The notes under the pieces: generated by a model | Seen by the model: the letters and a program-made list of their open reading frames with translations, nothing else | Databases searched by the model: none | Told to the model about the DNA's origin: nothing | Shown: positions 36,424 through 45,800 of the stretch, piece by piece | Layout of the letters: each line of letters begins with the position of its first letter | Numbering within the stretch: position 1 is the stretch's first letter | NCBI GenBank assembly: GCA_964573295.1 | Contig: CAZNJE010000016.1 | Location: 1 to 64,000 of the forward strand | DNA: 64,000 nt | From: CAYQJL01 sp964573295 | Lineage (GTDB): Bacteria; Eisenbacteria; RBG-16-71-46; CAIMUX01; WJJG01 | Direction of reading: 5' to 3' | Made by a program: the position numbers and the translations under genes

Positions 36424-38187
36424 TCAGAGGCCGAACAGTTCGCCTAGCAAAGCATTGACGGCGTCCTCAGGACTGCCGGCTTCGCCCGCCCTGAACCGGG
36501 TGAGGATCGAGGTGCACAGTGCGACCTGTCCCGCGCCGAAGTAACGCCGGGCGCCGAAGTAGGCTTGCTCAGGGGTTCCCGCCGTGTCGGGCTCGGGATA
36601 GAGGTTTACCTCGAGCAAGCTGGGATCCAGCCAGAGAAGCGGTTCGAGTTCCGGGGTGGGGCGGAAGAACTCGCTCATCTTGACGGTGGTGGAGGTCCTT
36701 AGCGAATCCACTCCGCCCAGGTCGGGCCCGCAATGGACGAACACGCTTCGGGGGAGCTGGATGTCGGTGATATAGACTTCGCCGTCGAACTGGGTGAAGA
36801 AGAAATCGATGCCGAACTGGTCTTGCCAGAACGCGCGGGTTAGACCGCCGCCGGTGCCGGCGAGGTTGTGCCCGGTGACGAGAAGAGCGCCTCCGGAGGA
36901 GGCGTAGCTAACGATCGCCGACTGGGCTAGACGAAGGTTCTCCACCATCTGGTCATCGCTTTGCGCGCTTCCATCGTAGTTGACGCTGCCGTACCAGACG
37001 ACGCCCTTGAAGAGCTGGAAAAGCGGCAGTACCTCCTGGCGGCTACGGAAAACGCCCTCCTCCCACACGTCGTAGACGTGGTAGTTGCCGCCGGTGACCT
37101 CCTCGAGGCGCTCGCGCCAGAAGGTGTCGTCCACCCGGGCCGGACTCAAGGGCACCGCCGATCCAGCGTTATCGATCAAGAGGTACTCGCCGGATGGTTC
37201 TGCGACGGTCCACGTCCAGGAGATCGTGTCCGAGCCCGCGGCAGCCTTGTCGAAGAGCTGGAGGTAGACGGTGCGCTCGCCATAGCGGCCTTGGAAATGC
37301 TCGGGGAAGAATGCGCCCACCGTGTCGGGAGCGACGATGACTCTGGAGAGCGCGGGATCTTCGCCAGGGATCGTGTCGAGCCACATCTCGGCAAAGGCGA
37401 CGGTTTCGCGCCCATCGAAATCTTCGGGAGTAAATGCGAATGAAACCGCTGGCAGGCTGGGCTTCAGATGGGTGGGATGGCGTGTGATGTCACTCCAGGT
37501 TACGCGGGGCACGGCGTTGGTGAGACCGAAGGTCTGTGAGCGCCCGATTGGATCGGCGGCTAGATCGTTGTCGATGGCGCGGACCTCGAAGGTGCGTTCC
37601 GCGAAGCTGCCGCCGACCGGCACGTCGAAGGTATCGACGGTGGCGGTCGTGAAGGTCCAGGACGGGTTCTCCCACCAAAGGCTGTCGTCATCGGCCGGTG
37701 TCCAGGGATCACTCCAACGGTAGGCGTAGCCGACGATCCGGCCATCGACGTCCGAACCCCACCATGACAGGATCGTGTGGTAGTTGGTTACCCGCAAGCT
37801 GTCGCCCAGAACGGCCAAGTGCGTCGTCGGGAGCTGGTTGGCCGGATAGCTCTCCTCGTCCACCAGGCATCCGCTCCAGGCTAGCGCCATGACCAGAGCG
37901 GCTGTCGCCAGACTCGCCAGACTCGCCAGACTCGCCAGACTCGCCAGACTCGCCAGACTCGCCAGACTCGCCAGGCTCGCCAGTCGGGTGGCCGTCGGTC
38001 TCGCATCTCCCTGCGGAAGAAGGCCACCGACGAGTCGGTGTGCACTACGGGAACAGAGGTGTCCAGCGCAGGCTGATCCAGCGCGTCCGGACCCGGGGCG
38101 CCCGGACCCAGAGCAGGTGGTTCCGGCTGAGGTACACCCGGTGCCGCGGAGACATCCTTTGCTCATGGCCTCATTGGTTCGCATCAT
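36424..38187 (-). CDS. Lipoprotein whose signal-peptide core is a (SLA)n tandem repeat
   Basis: 587 aa, last gene of the five-gene envelope operon. A polar N-terminal extension (about residues 1-68) leads into eight SLA tripeptides (71-94), then TAALVMALAWSGC, with C107 as the lipidated Cys of the lipobox. The mature part has a fibronectin-like section (ILSWWGSDVDGRIVGYAYRW) and a later section resembling a class-I glutamine-amidotransferase-like fold (FKGVVWYGSVNYDGSAQSDD, SSGGALLVTGHNL), as in surface-exposed proteins of FCB bacteria. ATG 38187 lies three bases after the upstream stop. No start codon occurs between the extension and the repeat, so the long N-terminus seems real. Confidence 0.75.
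   Translation of the reverse strand: MMRTNEAMSKGCLRGTGCTSAGTTCSGSGRPGSGRAGSACAGHLCSRSAHRLVGGLLPQGDARPTATRLASLASLASLASLASLASLASLASLATAALVMALAWSGCLVDEESYPANQLPTTHLAVLGDSLRVTNYHTILSWWGSDVDGRIVGYAYRWSDPWTPADDDSLWWENPSWTFTTATVDTFDVPVGGSFAERTFEVRAIDNDLAADPIGRSQTFGLTNAVPRVTWSDITRHPTHLKPSLPAVSFAFTPEDFDGRETVAFAEMWLDTIPGEDPALSRVIVAPDTVGAFFPEHFQGRYGERTVYLQLFDKAAAGSDTISWTWTVAEPSGEYLLIDNAGSAVPLSPARVDDTFWRERLEEVTGGNYHVYDVWEEGVFRSRQEVLPLFQLFKGVVWYGSVNYDGSAQSDDQMVENLRLAQSAIVSYASSGGALLVTGHNLAGTGGGLTRAFWQDQFGIDFFFTQFDGEVYITDIQLPRSVFVHCGPDLGGVDSLRTSTTVKMSEFFRPTPELEPLLWLDPSLLEVNLYPEPDTAGTPEQAYFGARRYFGAGQVALCTSILTRFRAGEAGSPEDAVNALLGELFGL
37906..37977. repeat. 9-nt coding repeat (SLA) in a lipoprotein signal peptide
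   Basis: Eight perfect or nearly perfect 9-nt units (CGCCAGACT on the + strand) encode the hydrophobic SLA stretch directly before the lipobox. Confidence 0.95.
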
Positions 38188-38190
38188 GAC

Positions 38191-40455
38191 CTACTTGATG
38201 ATCAGGAACCGGCCGCGTTCGTAGTCGCCGGTCTCGTGATCCTCCACGCTGAAGATGTACAGCCCGCTGGCCACCGCTTGATCCTCGCGGGTGGTCAGAT
38301 CCCAGGCCGCCATGTGCCCCGACATCGTCGGGGTGTCGCTGGCCGGGTTGTCCTTGTCGTCCGGATCGTAGATGCCACGCACGTTGCGGCCCGCGTAGGT
38401 GTCGCCGTCGAACCCGATCGTCTCGATCAGATCTCCCGCCAGATTGAATATGCGGATCGTGCAGCGGCGGGGCAGGCCACCGAAGTAGAGATAACGATCG
38501 CGGATCAAGCGCTCGTCCCAGGCCGCATCGCCGTGATACGGATTGGGGAAGACGAAGACCTTGCCATCCGGGGCGTCGGCTTCGGTGGCCCCAGGGATGC
38601 TGAAGGTGCCATTCTGGGTCACGCCCGACTCCAGCGATCCGATGTCGAGGCTGCCGGTGTCGAAGCTGGTGACCGACACCCAGTGCTTGAACCCGTCCCT
38701 CAGATTGTCTAGCCGATAGTTGAAGACCAGCTCGGTGGTGTCGCCTTCGTCGATGATCAGTTTCGGTTCCTCGGCCACGATGGCATCGAGCCCCGTGTTG
38801 TAGAAGAGCGAATCGACCAGGTCGAACTCTCCCAACAGGCGAAAGCCCTGGGTCTTGCTCTGCTCGCTCACGTAAACCCGGAAGCCCTCGAAATCCACGT
38901 TGCCGGTGCTGAGATCGACGAAACTCAGAGGGGCCGCGTCCCACCACAGGTCCAGGGTGCTGTGGGATGCCTCCACGACCAGGCGCGGTGAAGGCGGGGG
39001 TAGGGGGATCAACAGGTCGAGGTCGTAGGCTTCTTGCGCCTTGTCGGCGTGGAAGGCGATGTCTTCCTCGGCGGTCCGCGGTGGATTCGTATCCGGCCGC
39101 GGCTGACCACCCACCCAAGCGAAGGCCACCGAGACGGTGTCGCCGGGCTCGAAGAGCCAGTGCTCTCGTCCCGAAGGGTCGGTGACCGGTGTGGTGCCCA
39201 AAGGGCCGACCGATAGAAGGGTGACCGGATCGTTGTTGGGTGCTTCCACGGCACTGGTCGCGTCGCGCGACCCGTTGCTCAGCATCGCATAGCGCTCGAC
39301 GTCTACGTCGGGCGTGTTGGGTAACTCACCCGAGGGATCCCAATTGTACCAGTTGAAGGAGACCGTCTTGGTGTCGATGCTGTCGGGCTTGGTGCCCAGC
39401 AAGGCGTACCCGGCCCAGGAAGGGCAATTGCCGCCGTCGAGCTGGAAGTGGTGCTCGGTGACCAGACGCAGTGAGTCGACGTAGGCGATGTCTTTGCGCT
39501 CGTACCATCCACTCGGAGGCCATTCATCGTGACCGTCCTTCCAGCCCGAGGCCAGCTCAGCGTAGAGCCCCACGTGGAGGTCGAAGAGCAGGGCCAACTC
39601 GTTGTCATTGACGATGTCGACCACCATGATCTTCAGCGCATCGTACGGTTCGAAGTCGAACTGGTAGATTTTCTGAATGACGCGTACGTTCAAGGGTTCG
39701 TGATCTTCCGCCTGAGTGGGCCCCCATCCGTAGTCGATGTATTCGCAGATGATGTCCTCGTAGCTGCGCGCGTTGACCGGATCCCAGTACTGGTGGTTCT
39801 TGAGGGTGGAGCGGATCAGAAACCCGTCTTGATCCGGACGGTATTCACTGCCGGTAGCATCGCTGCCGCCAAACCCGTCGATGGTGGCGGTACTCACCAG
39901 CGTGTCGGCATCGACCAGCTCTCCGGTCTCGGTGCGCAGGCCGCCGATCCAGAGTCCCGCGCGCACCAGGTGTTCCTCGGCTGAGTCGAGCGGAAACTCG
40001 AAGGAGGGATCGCGGCTGACAAAGTTGTTGCCGATGAAGCCGTCGGTCTGCAGGGCTAGGCCGATCTTGCCGGTGCCGGCCAGCGTCGCTTCGATGCCGT
40101 ACCCGTTTTGTTGGACCTGCGGAGAGGGGTTCGAGGGCGGCGCGGGCGGACGGTCCTCACGCGAGCGCGCTTCGCTGGGCGGCGTCAGCAGTGTCGTACC
40201 CCACAGCGCTGTGGCCAAGAGGCCAAGAACCAAGAGTCCGTTGTGCAGGCGGCCAGTGCACAGGCGACTGGTGTTCAGGTGACCGGTCGCCAGGGGGCCG
40301 GTTGCCGAGGTGCCGGTCGCCAGGGGGCCGGTTGCCAAGGGACCCGTAGCCAGGGGACTACTGGCAATGGGCCTTCCGGCAAGAGCCCGGCGAGCGGGCG
40401 TGTCGTACCCGTTGCGGTTGGAGTAGGCAGTTCTTTCGGCTGCGGTCTTCTTCAT
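38191..40455 (-). CDS. Secreted protein with type IX-like C-terminal domain and PLATG repeat before its signal peptide
   Basis: 754 aa. The N-terminus is polar with PLATG pentapeptide repeats (34-58), then the hydrophobic stretch NGLLVLGLLATALWGTTLL. The body is large and beta-rich (GLWIGGLRTETGELVDADTL; DLWWDAAPLSF fibronectin-like). The C-terminal part VFVFPNPYHGDAAWDERL, GLYIFSVEDHETGDYERGRF and final LIIK fits FlgD-Ig/type IX-like sorting domains. ATG 40455 overlaps the upstream stop (TGATG), indicating coupling and translation of the repeat. Probably surface-exported together with the PorV-like protein; function unknown. Confidence 0.8.
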   Translation of the reverse strand: MKKTAAERTAYSNRNGYDTPARRALAGRPIASSPLATGPLATGPLATGTSATGPLATGHLNTSRLCTGRLHNGLLVLGLLATALWGTTLLTPPSEARSREDRPPAPPSNPSPQVQQNGYGIEATLAGTGKIGLALQTDGFIGNNFVSRDPSFEFPLDSAEEHLVRAGLWIGGLRTETGELVDADTLVSTATIDGFGGSDATGSEYRPDQDGFLIRSTLKNHQYWDPVNARSYEDIICEYIDYGWGPTQAEDHEPLNVRVIQKIYQFDFEPYDALKIMVVDIVNDNELALLFDLHVGLYAELASGWKDGHDEWPPSGWYERKDIAYVDSLRLVTEHHFQLDGGNCPSWAGYALLGTKPDSIDTKTVSFNWYNWDPSGELPNTPDVDVERYAMLSNGSRDATSAVEAPNNDPVTLLSVGPLGTTPVTDPSGREHWLFEPGDTVSVAFAWVGGQPRPDTNPPRTAEEDIAFHADKAQEAYDLDLLIPLPPPSPRLVVEASHSTLDLWWDAAPLSFVDLSTGNVDFEGFRVYVSEQSKTQGFRLLGEFDLVDSLFYNTGLDAIVAEEPKLIIDEGDTTELVFNYRLDNLRDGFKHWVSVTSFDTGSLDIGSLESGVTQNGTFSIPGATEADAPDGKVFVFPNPYHGDAAWDERLIRDRYLYFGGLPRRCTIRIFNLAGDLIETIGFDGDTYAGRNVRGIYDPDDKDNPASDTPTMSGHMAAWDLTTREDQAVASGLYIFSVEDHETGDYERGRFLIIK
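40282..40356. repeat. 15-nt coding repeat (PLATG) before a signal peptide
   Basis: Five degenerate 15-nt units encode PLATG/TSATG in the N-terminal extension of the CTD protein, with further weaker copies downstream (HLNTS, RLCTG). Confidence 0.88.
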
Positions 40456-41576
40456 CAATCACTCGCCAGGTTCAGCAGGACGATTCGGTCCTGCGCCGGA
40501 TCGCTCAGAAACACCACCGAATCCTCGCTGCACAAAAAGCGTGGCACTTCGACCGGCGGCTCGATCTCGATCTTGCTTGCCGAATAGACCGTGTCGACGA
40601 ATGCGCCGCTCACCAGGTATTTGAGGACACGGTTGCCTCCCGTGTCGGCCACGAAGACGTACTCCCCGTAACGGTCGCTGGCGACACCCTCGGGGGCGGT
40701 CAGCTGCCCGCCCTCTAGACCGATCGGATCGAGATAGGCCGCTACGGCAGTTGTATCCGGTTCCAGTCGTTGGACCCAGTTCTTGCCCGTGTCGGCCACC
40801 AGCAGCGGCGCGCCTGGCATGCCGGTGGCGATGCCCAACCCATGCGGCTCGATGACGAACCCGCTGCCGGTGCCGTTCTTGGAAACCACATGCAGATGGT
40901 CGCCCCAGCGGCTGTAGCACGAGATGGTGTCACGGGTGGCGTCACCGACATAGATGCGCAGGTTGGGGTCGGCCGCCAGGCCGCTGAATTCTCGCCAGCG
41001 TGAATCGCTGAAGCGATAGAGTGGGGAACCGCCCAGCCAGTAATAGATCTTGCATTGCATGTCGCCGGCATCGGCCACGATCACGAAGAGCGAGTCGCGC
41101 TTGACGACGGCGATCTGCGCGGGCTTGATCAGCTCTTCGAACTCGCCGATCAGGGACGGGGCGACCGGCTCGATGCGATTCGCATAGTAAGCGCCCACCC
41201 GGCTCGAGTCCTCGACCACGAACAGGTAGAGGCCGAACGTGGCGATCGACGTCGGGTGGGGGATGTTCCAGGTGGCCAGCAGATTGTAGGTCCCCGGTTC
41301 CGGGATCCGTCCCGGCTCGGGCTGGGGGGGGAGGTCGTACTGGCTTCCGCAGCCACCCATGAGCCAGACCACGCCAGCGACCGCCAGCAACCCGCCGGCG
41401 GCTGCGCTGCGCACCCACCCGGCTGGCACCCACCCGGCTGGCACCCACCCGGCTGGCATCCACCTGGTTGGCATCCACCTGGTTGGCACCCACTTGGTTG
41501 GCACCCACTTGGTTGGCACCCACTTGGTTGGCACCCACTTGGTTGGCACCCACTTGGTTTGCCCGGGGGTTACCAT
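40455..41576 (-). CDS. Beta-propeller (NHL-like) lipoprotein with KWVPT repeat before its signal peptide
   Basis: 373 aa. An N-terminal extension of KWVPT/RWMPT/AGWVP pentapeptides (about residues 8-55) is followed by SAAAGGLLAVAGVVWLMGGC, with C76 as the lipobox cysteine. The mature part has six-bladed propeller features (GIATGMPGAPLLVADTGKNW, GVASDRYGEYVFVADTGGNR, read as NHL blades). GGAGG lies four bases before ATG 41576, which overlaps the PorV-like stop, so the repeat is translated. Likely an outer-membrane partner of the receptor complex. Confidence 0.82.
   Translation of the reverse strand: MVTPGQTKWVPTKWVPTKWVPTKWVPTKWVPTRWMPTRWMPAGWVPAGWVPAGWVRSAAAGGLLAVAGVVWLMGGCGSQYDLPPQPEPGRIPEPGTYNLLATWNIPHPTSIATFGLYLFVVEDSSRVGAYYANRIEPVAPSLIGEFEELIKPAQIAVVKRDSLFVIVADAGDMQCKIYYWLGGSPLYRFSDSRWREFSGLAADPNLRIYVGDATRDTISCYSRWGDHLHVVSKNGTGSGFVIEPHGLGIATGMPGAPLLVADTGKNWVQRLEPDTTAVAAYLDPIGLEGGQLTAPEGVASDRYGEYVFVADTGGNRVLKYLVSGAFVDTVYSASKIEIEPPVEVPRFLCSEDSVVFLSDPAQDRIVLLNLASD
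41412..41558. repeat. 15-nt coding repeat (KWVPT) before a lipoprotein signal peptide
   Basis: About ten 15-nt units (TTGGTTGGCACCCAC on the + strand) encode KWVPT, drifting to RWMPT and AGWVP toward the signal peptide. The least diverged copies are at the N-terminus. Confidence 0.95.
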
Positions 41577-42848
41577 GGCACCTCCAGAGACCAGCGATGG
41601 ATATTGCCGAAGGCTCCTCCATCTGAATAGGCGTAATCGAGTTGAATGACATTCTCGCCGTTGCGCAGGCGAACCCCGAATCCGGCGTGGACGTTCAGGG
41701 CGTCGGCGAAGAAGTCATACCCGCTGCGCAGGGAGAGGATCCGGCGGAAGGTGGCCTCCCCTGCCATGCGCACCGTCTCCTGGTTGTCCGCCACGTGTCC
41801 GATTTCCACCATGGTGAGAAGCTGCCAGGTGGAACTCACGTACGGGTCGATGCTGAAGCTCATGCGGAACTGGGTCGGCGGTGAGAAGCTACTGTAGCGG
41901 ATCTCGGTGCCATCGCGGTTGCTCACGAATTCCCCGTCGGGACGCAGATCGGCGCCAAAGTCGTTGACGGCAATTCCGATGCGCGCGTCACGGTACCCAA
42001 CGTAGTAGATGGCGCCCGCGTCGGCGAGGTAGGTCATCGACGAGGGGCCGCCCACCTCGGTGCCGTGGCCCTCGTACAGGATCTTGGCGCTCAAGCCGAA
42101 GCTGAGCTTGTCGGTTAGGGCGCGCGACGCACCCAGGACAGCGACCCAGGTAGTGTAACTGAAGCTGCGGCCGGTACCGAGAGGGTGAAACTCGTCGGTC
42201 TCGTCCATCTCGGCAAAAAGGCCGCGGAAAGAGAGGCCCACCGAGCCTCCGATGGCCGCAACCGGGAGGCAGGCGGCGACACCACCCATCGGGATGTCGG
42301 TCACATGGCGGATGGCGCTCACCTGCACGGCGCGGTCCGCCTCCAGGCCGATGCCGGCCGGATTGACATACAGGGCGGCGGGACCACTGATGCTGGCGCC
42401 GGTGGCGCCCGCCAGGGCGCTGGTGCGCGCGTCGACCGGGATCTTCAAGAAGACGCCAGAGGAAGTACCCACCCGCTGGCTGCCGAGCCCGGTCTGCGCC
42501 CCGGCCGGCATCGCGAAGATGGCGAGGGCTGCGAGGACGACGAGGGCTGCGAGGGGGGTGAGGAAGGTGAGGACCGTCCCAGCGAGTCGCAGGAACACAC
42601 CGGTCTCTTCGAGCCCGGTCCGCTCGAGCCCNNNNNNNNNNNNNNNNNNNNNNNNNNNNNNNNNNNNNNNNNNNNNNNNNNNNNNNNNNNNNNNNNNNNN
42701 NNNNNNNNNNNNNNNNNNNNNNNNNNNNNNNGGTCCGCTCGGGCCCGGTCCGCTCGGGCCCGGTCCGCTCGGGCCCGGTCCGCTCGGGCCCGGTCCGCTC
42801 GAGCCCGGTTCGCTCGAGCCTGGTCTGTCGTGCCCGGCTACCACTCAT
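41570..42848 (-). CDS. PorV/PorQ-family outer-membrane beta-barrel protein with ERTGP repeat extension, interrupted by gap 8
   Basis: The mature part begins QTGLGSQRVGTSSGVFLKIP, then SALAGATGASISGPAALYVNPAG, the hallmark of PorV/UPF0164 proteins, and is a beta-barrel with aromatic end LEVPW. PorV shuttles type IX cargo in Bacteroidetes. The signal peptide (LTFLTPLAALVVLAALAIFA) follows an ERTGP repeat with gap 42632-42731. The frame that reads ERTGP after the gap requires the ERTGP frame before it, which gives start ATG 42848 (MSGSRARQTRLERTG), overlapping the TonB-receptor stop. The GTG 42844 start reads GPGPS and is out of register. About 354 codons lie after the gap. Confidence 0.85.
42605..42828. 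repeat. 15-nt coding repeat (ERTGP) containing gap 8
   Basis: 15-nt units (GGTCCGCTCGGGCCC on the + strand) flank gap 42632-42731 and encode ERTGP/ERTGL ahead of the signal peptide. Confidence 0.95.
42632..42731. other. Assembly gap (100 N) in the ERTGP repeat
   Basis: 100-N placeholder; the true length is not equivalent to 100 modulo 3 if the gene is intact. Confidence 0.98.
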
Positions 42849-45800
42849 AAGTAATCCCCACACGAAAGGCCCGCGGAGCTCCGAGGTTCGAGGGATTGGC
42901 GAAGTTATAGAAGTTGCTCAGGATCGATCGGCGCAGGTCGCCCGCGGACTCGGGCGTGAGACTCTGCCCCGTTTCACGATTGTAGGCGGCGACGAGCTCT
43001 TCGTCGCCCAGGTGGTAATTGTCCGGGTTGTCGGAGACCCTCCATAGCGAACCCTTGCCGATTTCGTAAGCCTCCCCGGTTACCGGGTCGAACTCGAGCA
43101 CCGTGCGGTAGTCGAACACGTTGAAGACGCTGAAGCTCGCCTCAATGCGCTCGCCGCCCACGCGGAAGCCCTTGCGCAGGGAGATGTCGCACGTCATGTC
43201 CATGGGCCCGTTGCGGGAGTAGGCATCGGCCGTCTGGTTGCCGAAAACGTCGAACGGCGTGTAGGCCCGGCCCGAACGGAGTTTATAAAATACGTTGAAC
43301 TGAACATCGGTCGGCCAGCGTACGCCCAGCCAGGTAGGCGGTTCCTCGAATTCCTTGATGCGCAAGCTGGCCTGGGCGGTAAGCTTGTGCGGCCGGTTCC
43401 ACCACAGGAATTCTTCGCCGAGCTCGGTTTCGCGGGAGTCGCCTCCGAGTTCCTGAATGAGCTTCGTCTTGTTTGGGTCCGAACTCTTGCCCTTGCCCAC
43501 CGAGAAGGTATAGGACAGGGAGCCGGAGACGAAGTTCTTGCGCTTGCGAATCAGGCTGAGCTCGATGCCGCGGGTGCGTGCGTAGTCGGCGTTCCAGTAA
43601 ATGAAGAAGTTGCTGCGCGTCGTCGTCCGGTCGCCGAGCGTCAGGCGGATGCTGGTCGGATAGTCGTACTGGTCCTTCCAGAAGAGGGTTGCCTTGGCGG
43701 CGGTTTCCTCGGTGAACTGGTACCCCGTGCCGATCTCGTACTGGACGCTGATCTTGGGGTTGAGCGTCGGGTTGCCGATCCGCGGGAACTCCTCGCTCGA
43801 GCGGGCATTGCTCTTCGCGTAGACGTAGTAGTACGGCGGCCGCTGGCTGTAGTGCCCGTAGTCGAAGAATACATGAGCGCGATCACTGATCGGAAAGGAA
43901 ACGCCCACGCGTGGGCTGAGGTGCCCCTTGAAACGGTACCCGAAGAGGTCGTTGGTTTCGTCGTAGAACTTCTGTCGAAGCTCCTCGGTCATGTGCGGCT
44001 GGCTGCCCTGATCGAGCGCCTTGCGTACCTGCTCGCCCGGGAACCAGTAGTCGTAGGTGAGGCCGATCTGGGCCGTCAGGCCCTCGTAGTCGATCCGGTC
44101 CTGCACGTAGAAGTTGCCGACGTTGGGTGTGACGCGGAACATGTCGAATTCGCGCCCGAGCGGAAACTCGCTGTCCTCTCCGGGGACGACCGATCGAGCA
44201 TCAACCGACAGGTACTGCACGATGTGATACTCGGCCGAGACGCCCCAGCTCAGCTCGTGCCGGCCCCTCTCCGCTTCCCAGTCGTTGGCGAGCCCATAGG
44301 TGATACTGTGATTGTCACGCCACAAGGGGGCATCGCCCAGATCGCGGAAGTAGGGGGTGTCGTAGTCGTTGTCCGGTAGCTCGCTCTCGATGTCGTTATC
44401 GGTGAATGTACTGTACTCATCGTAGTTCTTGCCGGCCACGTCGCGATGCGTGCCCGAGTAGTAGCGCCACAGCCGGAGGTTGGCCACGGTTTGGAGCCCC
44501 AGCGAGCGGTTCCACTGCAAGCTGAGGATGTTCGAGTCCTTCGAGACCGTGTAGTGATGGTCGAAATGATTCGCCCACGACCAGGGGTAGTTGTTGATAT
44601 TGCGGTTGATGTCGCCGATGTCGGCGCCGCCCCAGTCTTGATTGAATCCCAGCGTTTTCGTCCAGGTCGCGGAGAGCTTGTTGTTGGCGTTGATCTTCCA
44701 AGCCGACTTCAGGACCAGGCGCCAATTGTTGGCGGCGTTGGGATAGAAGAAATCCCCGTAGCGGAAGCGAGAGCCCAGGATCTCATCACGAATCGAGGAG
44801 TCCAACCGATGGTTACCGCTCATGTCGCGGATGCTCGGGAGGTAGCCGTTGTCCAGATCGGTGGAGAGACTGCTATAGAAGGTGACCTCGGGCCGATCGA
44901 CCCCGGCCAGACCCAGAAGTGAGCGGGCCAGCAGGTTCGGACCGCTCAGCTCCAAATAGATGTGATGAAGGTCGCGCGTGCCGAGACCCGAGTCGGTCTC
45001 GTAACTGAAGGAACCGCGCCAACGACGCGTACCCTCCTTCAGCCGGGTCTCAATGACGCCCGACATGGCCTGGCTGTACCTGGCGCCGAAGCCCCCGGTT
45101 TGGATGTTGACTTCTTGGGCGGCACGGGAGGCCACCTCGCTGCCCATCGACTCGCCCGAGAGCAGGTCCTTCACCTTGACGCCGTCGAGGACGAAGAGAT
45201 TCTCATCGTCGCGGCCGCCCCGAATGTGAATTTTGCCGCGATCAACGATCACACCCGGCTGTTGGGCCACTACCTGGTCGAGGGTAGGAGCATCGGTGAC
45301 CAGGGCGTCGAGTTCTTGTGCGGAGAAGGAATGCTGCGTGCTCGTCTTGTTGACGTCGATGACCGGGCGCGTGGCCCGGACCTCGATGGGGGACAGGACC
45401 CCGGCCGGTGTCGGGGTGAGGTGGAAGTCCACCTCGGTGGTCTCCCCGGCAGTGATCCGGACGACCCGCTCGACCGTTCTATATCCGATGTAGCTGACGA
45501 CCACGGCATAGCGTCCCACCGGGATGCCTTCGATGCGGTAGGTCCCATCTTCCAAGGAGAAGGTGCCCGTGCTCGCGCCGGCCACCACGATGTTGGCGTT
45601 GGCCAGGACCCGGTCGGTTGCGCCATCCATCACGCGGCCGGCCAGAATACCCCGCTCGACCGCCTGGCGCTCCCCAGGTTCCTGCGCGGCCGTTGGCTGC
45701 GCGCGAGCCTCCTGGGCGGGAGCGTCCTGGGCTCGGGTTTCCTGCGCGCCGGCCGATACGAGCGCGCAGAGACTCAGGAAAAGCGCCGATAGGAGTCCTC

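Noticed and set aside
42732..42844. GTG 42844 start of the PorV-like gene (GPGPS reading)
   Set aside because: It is out of register with the ERTGP frame used after the gap; ATG 42848 is in register.
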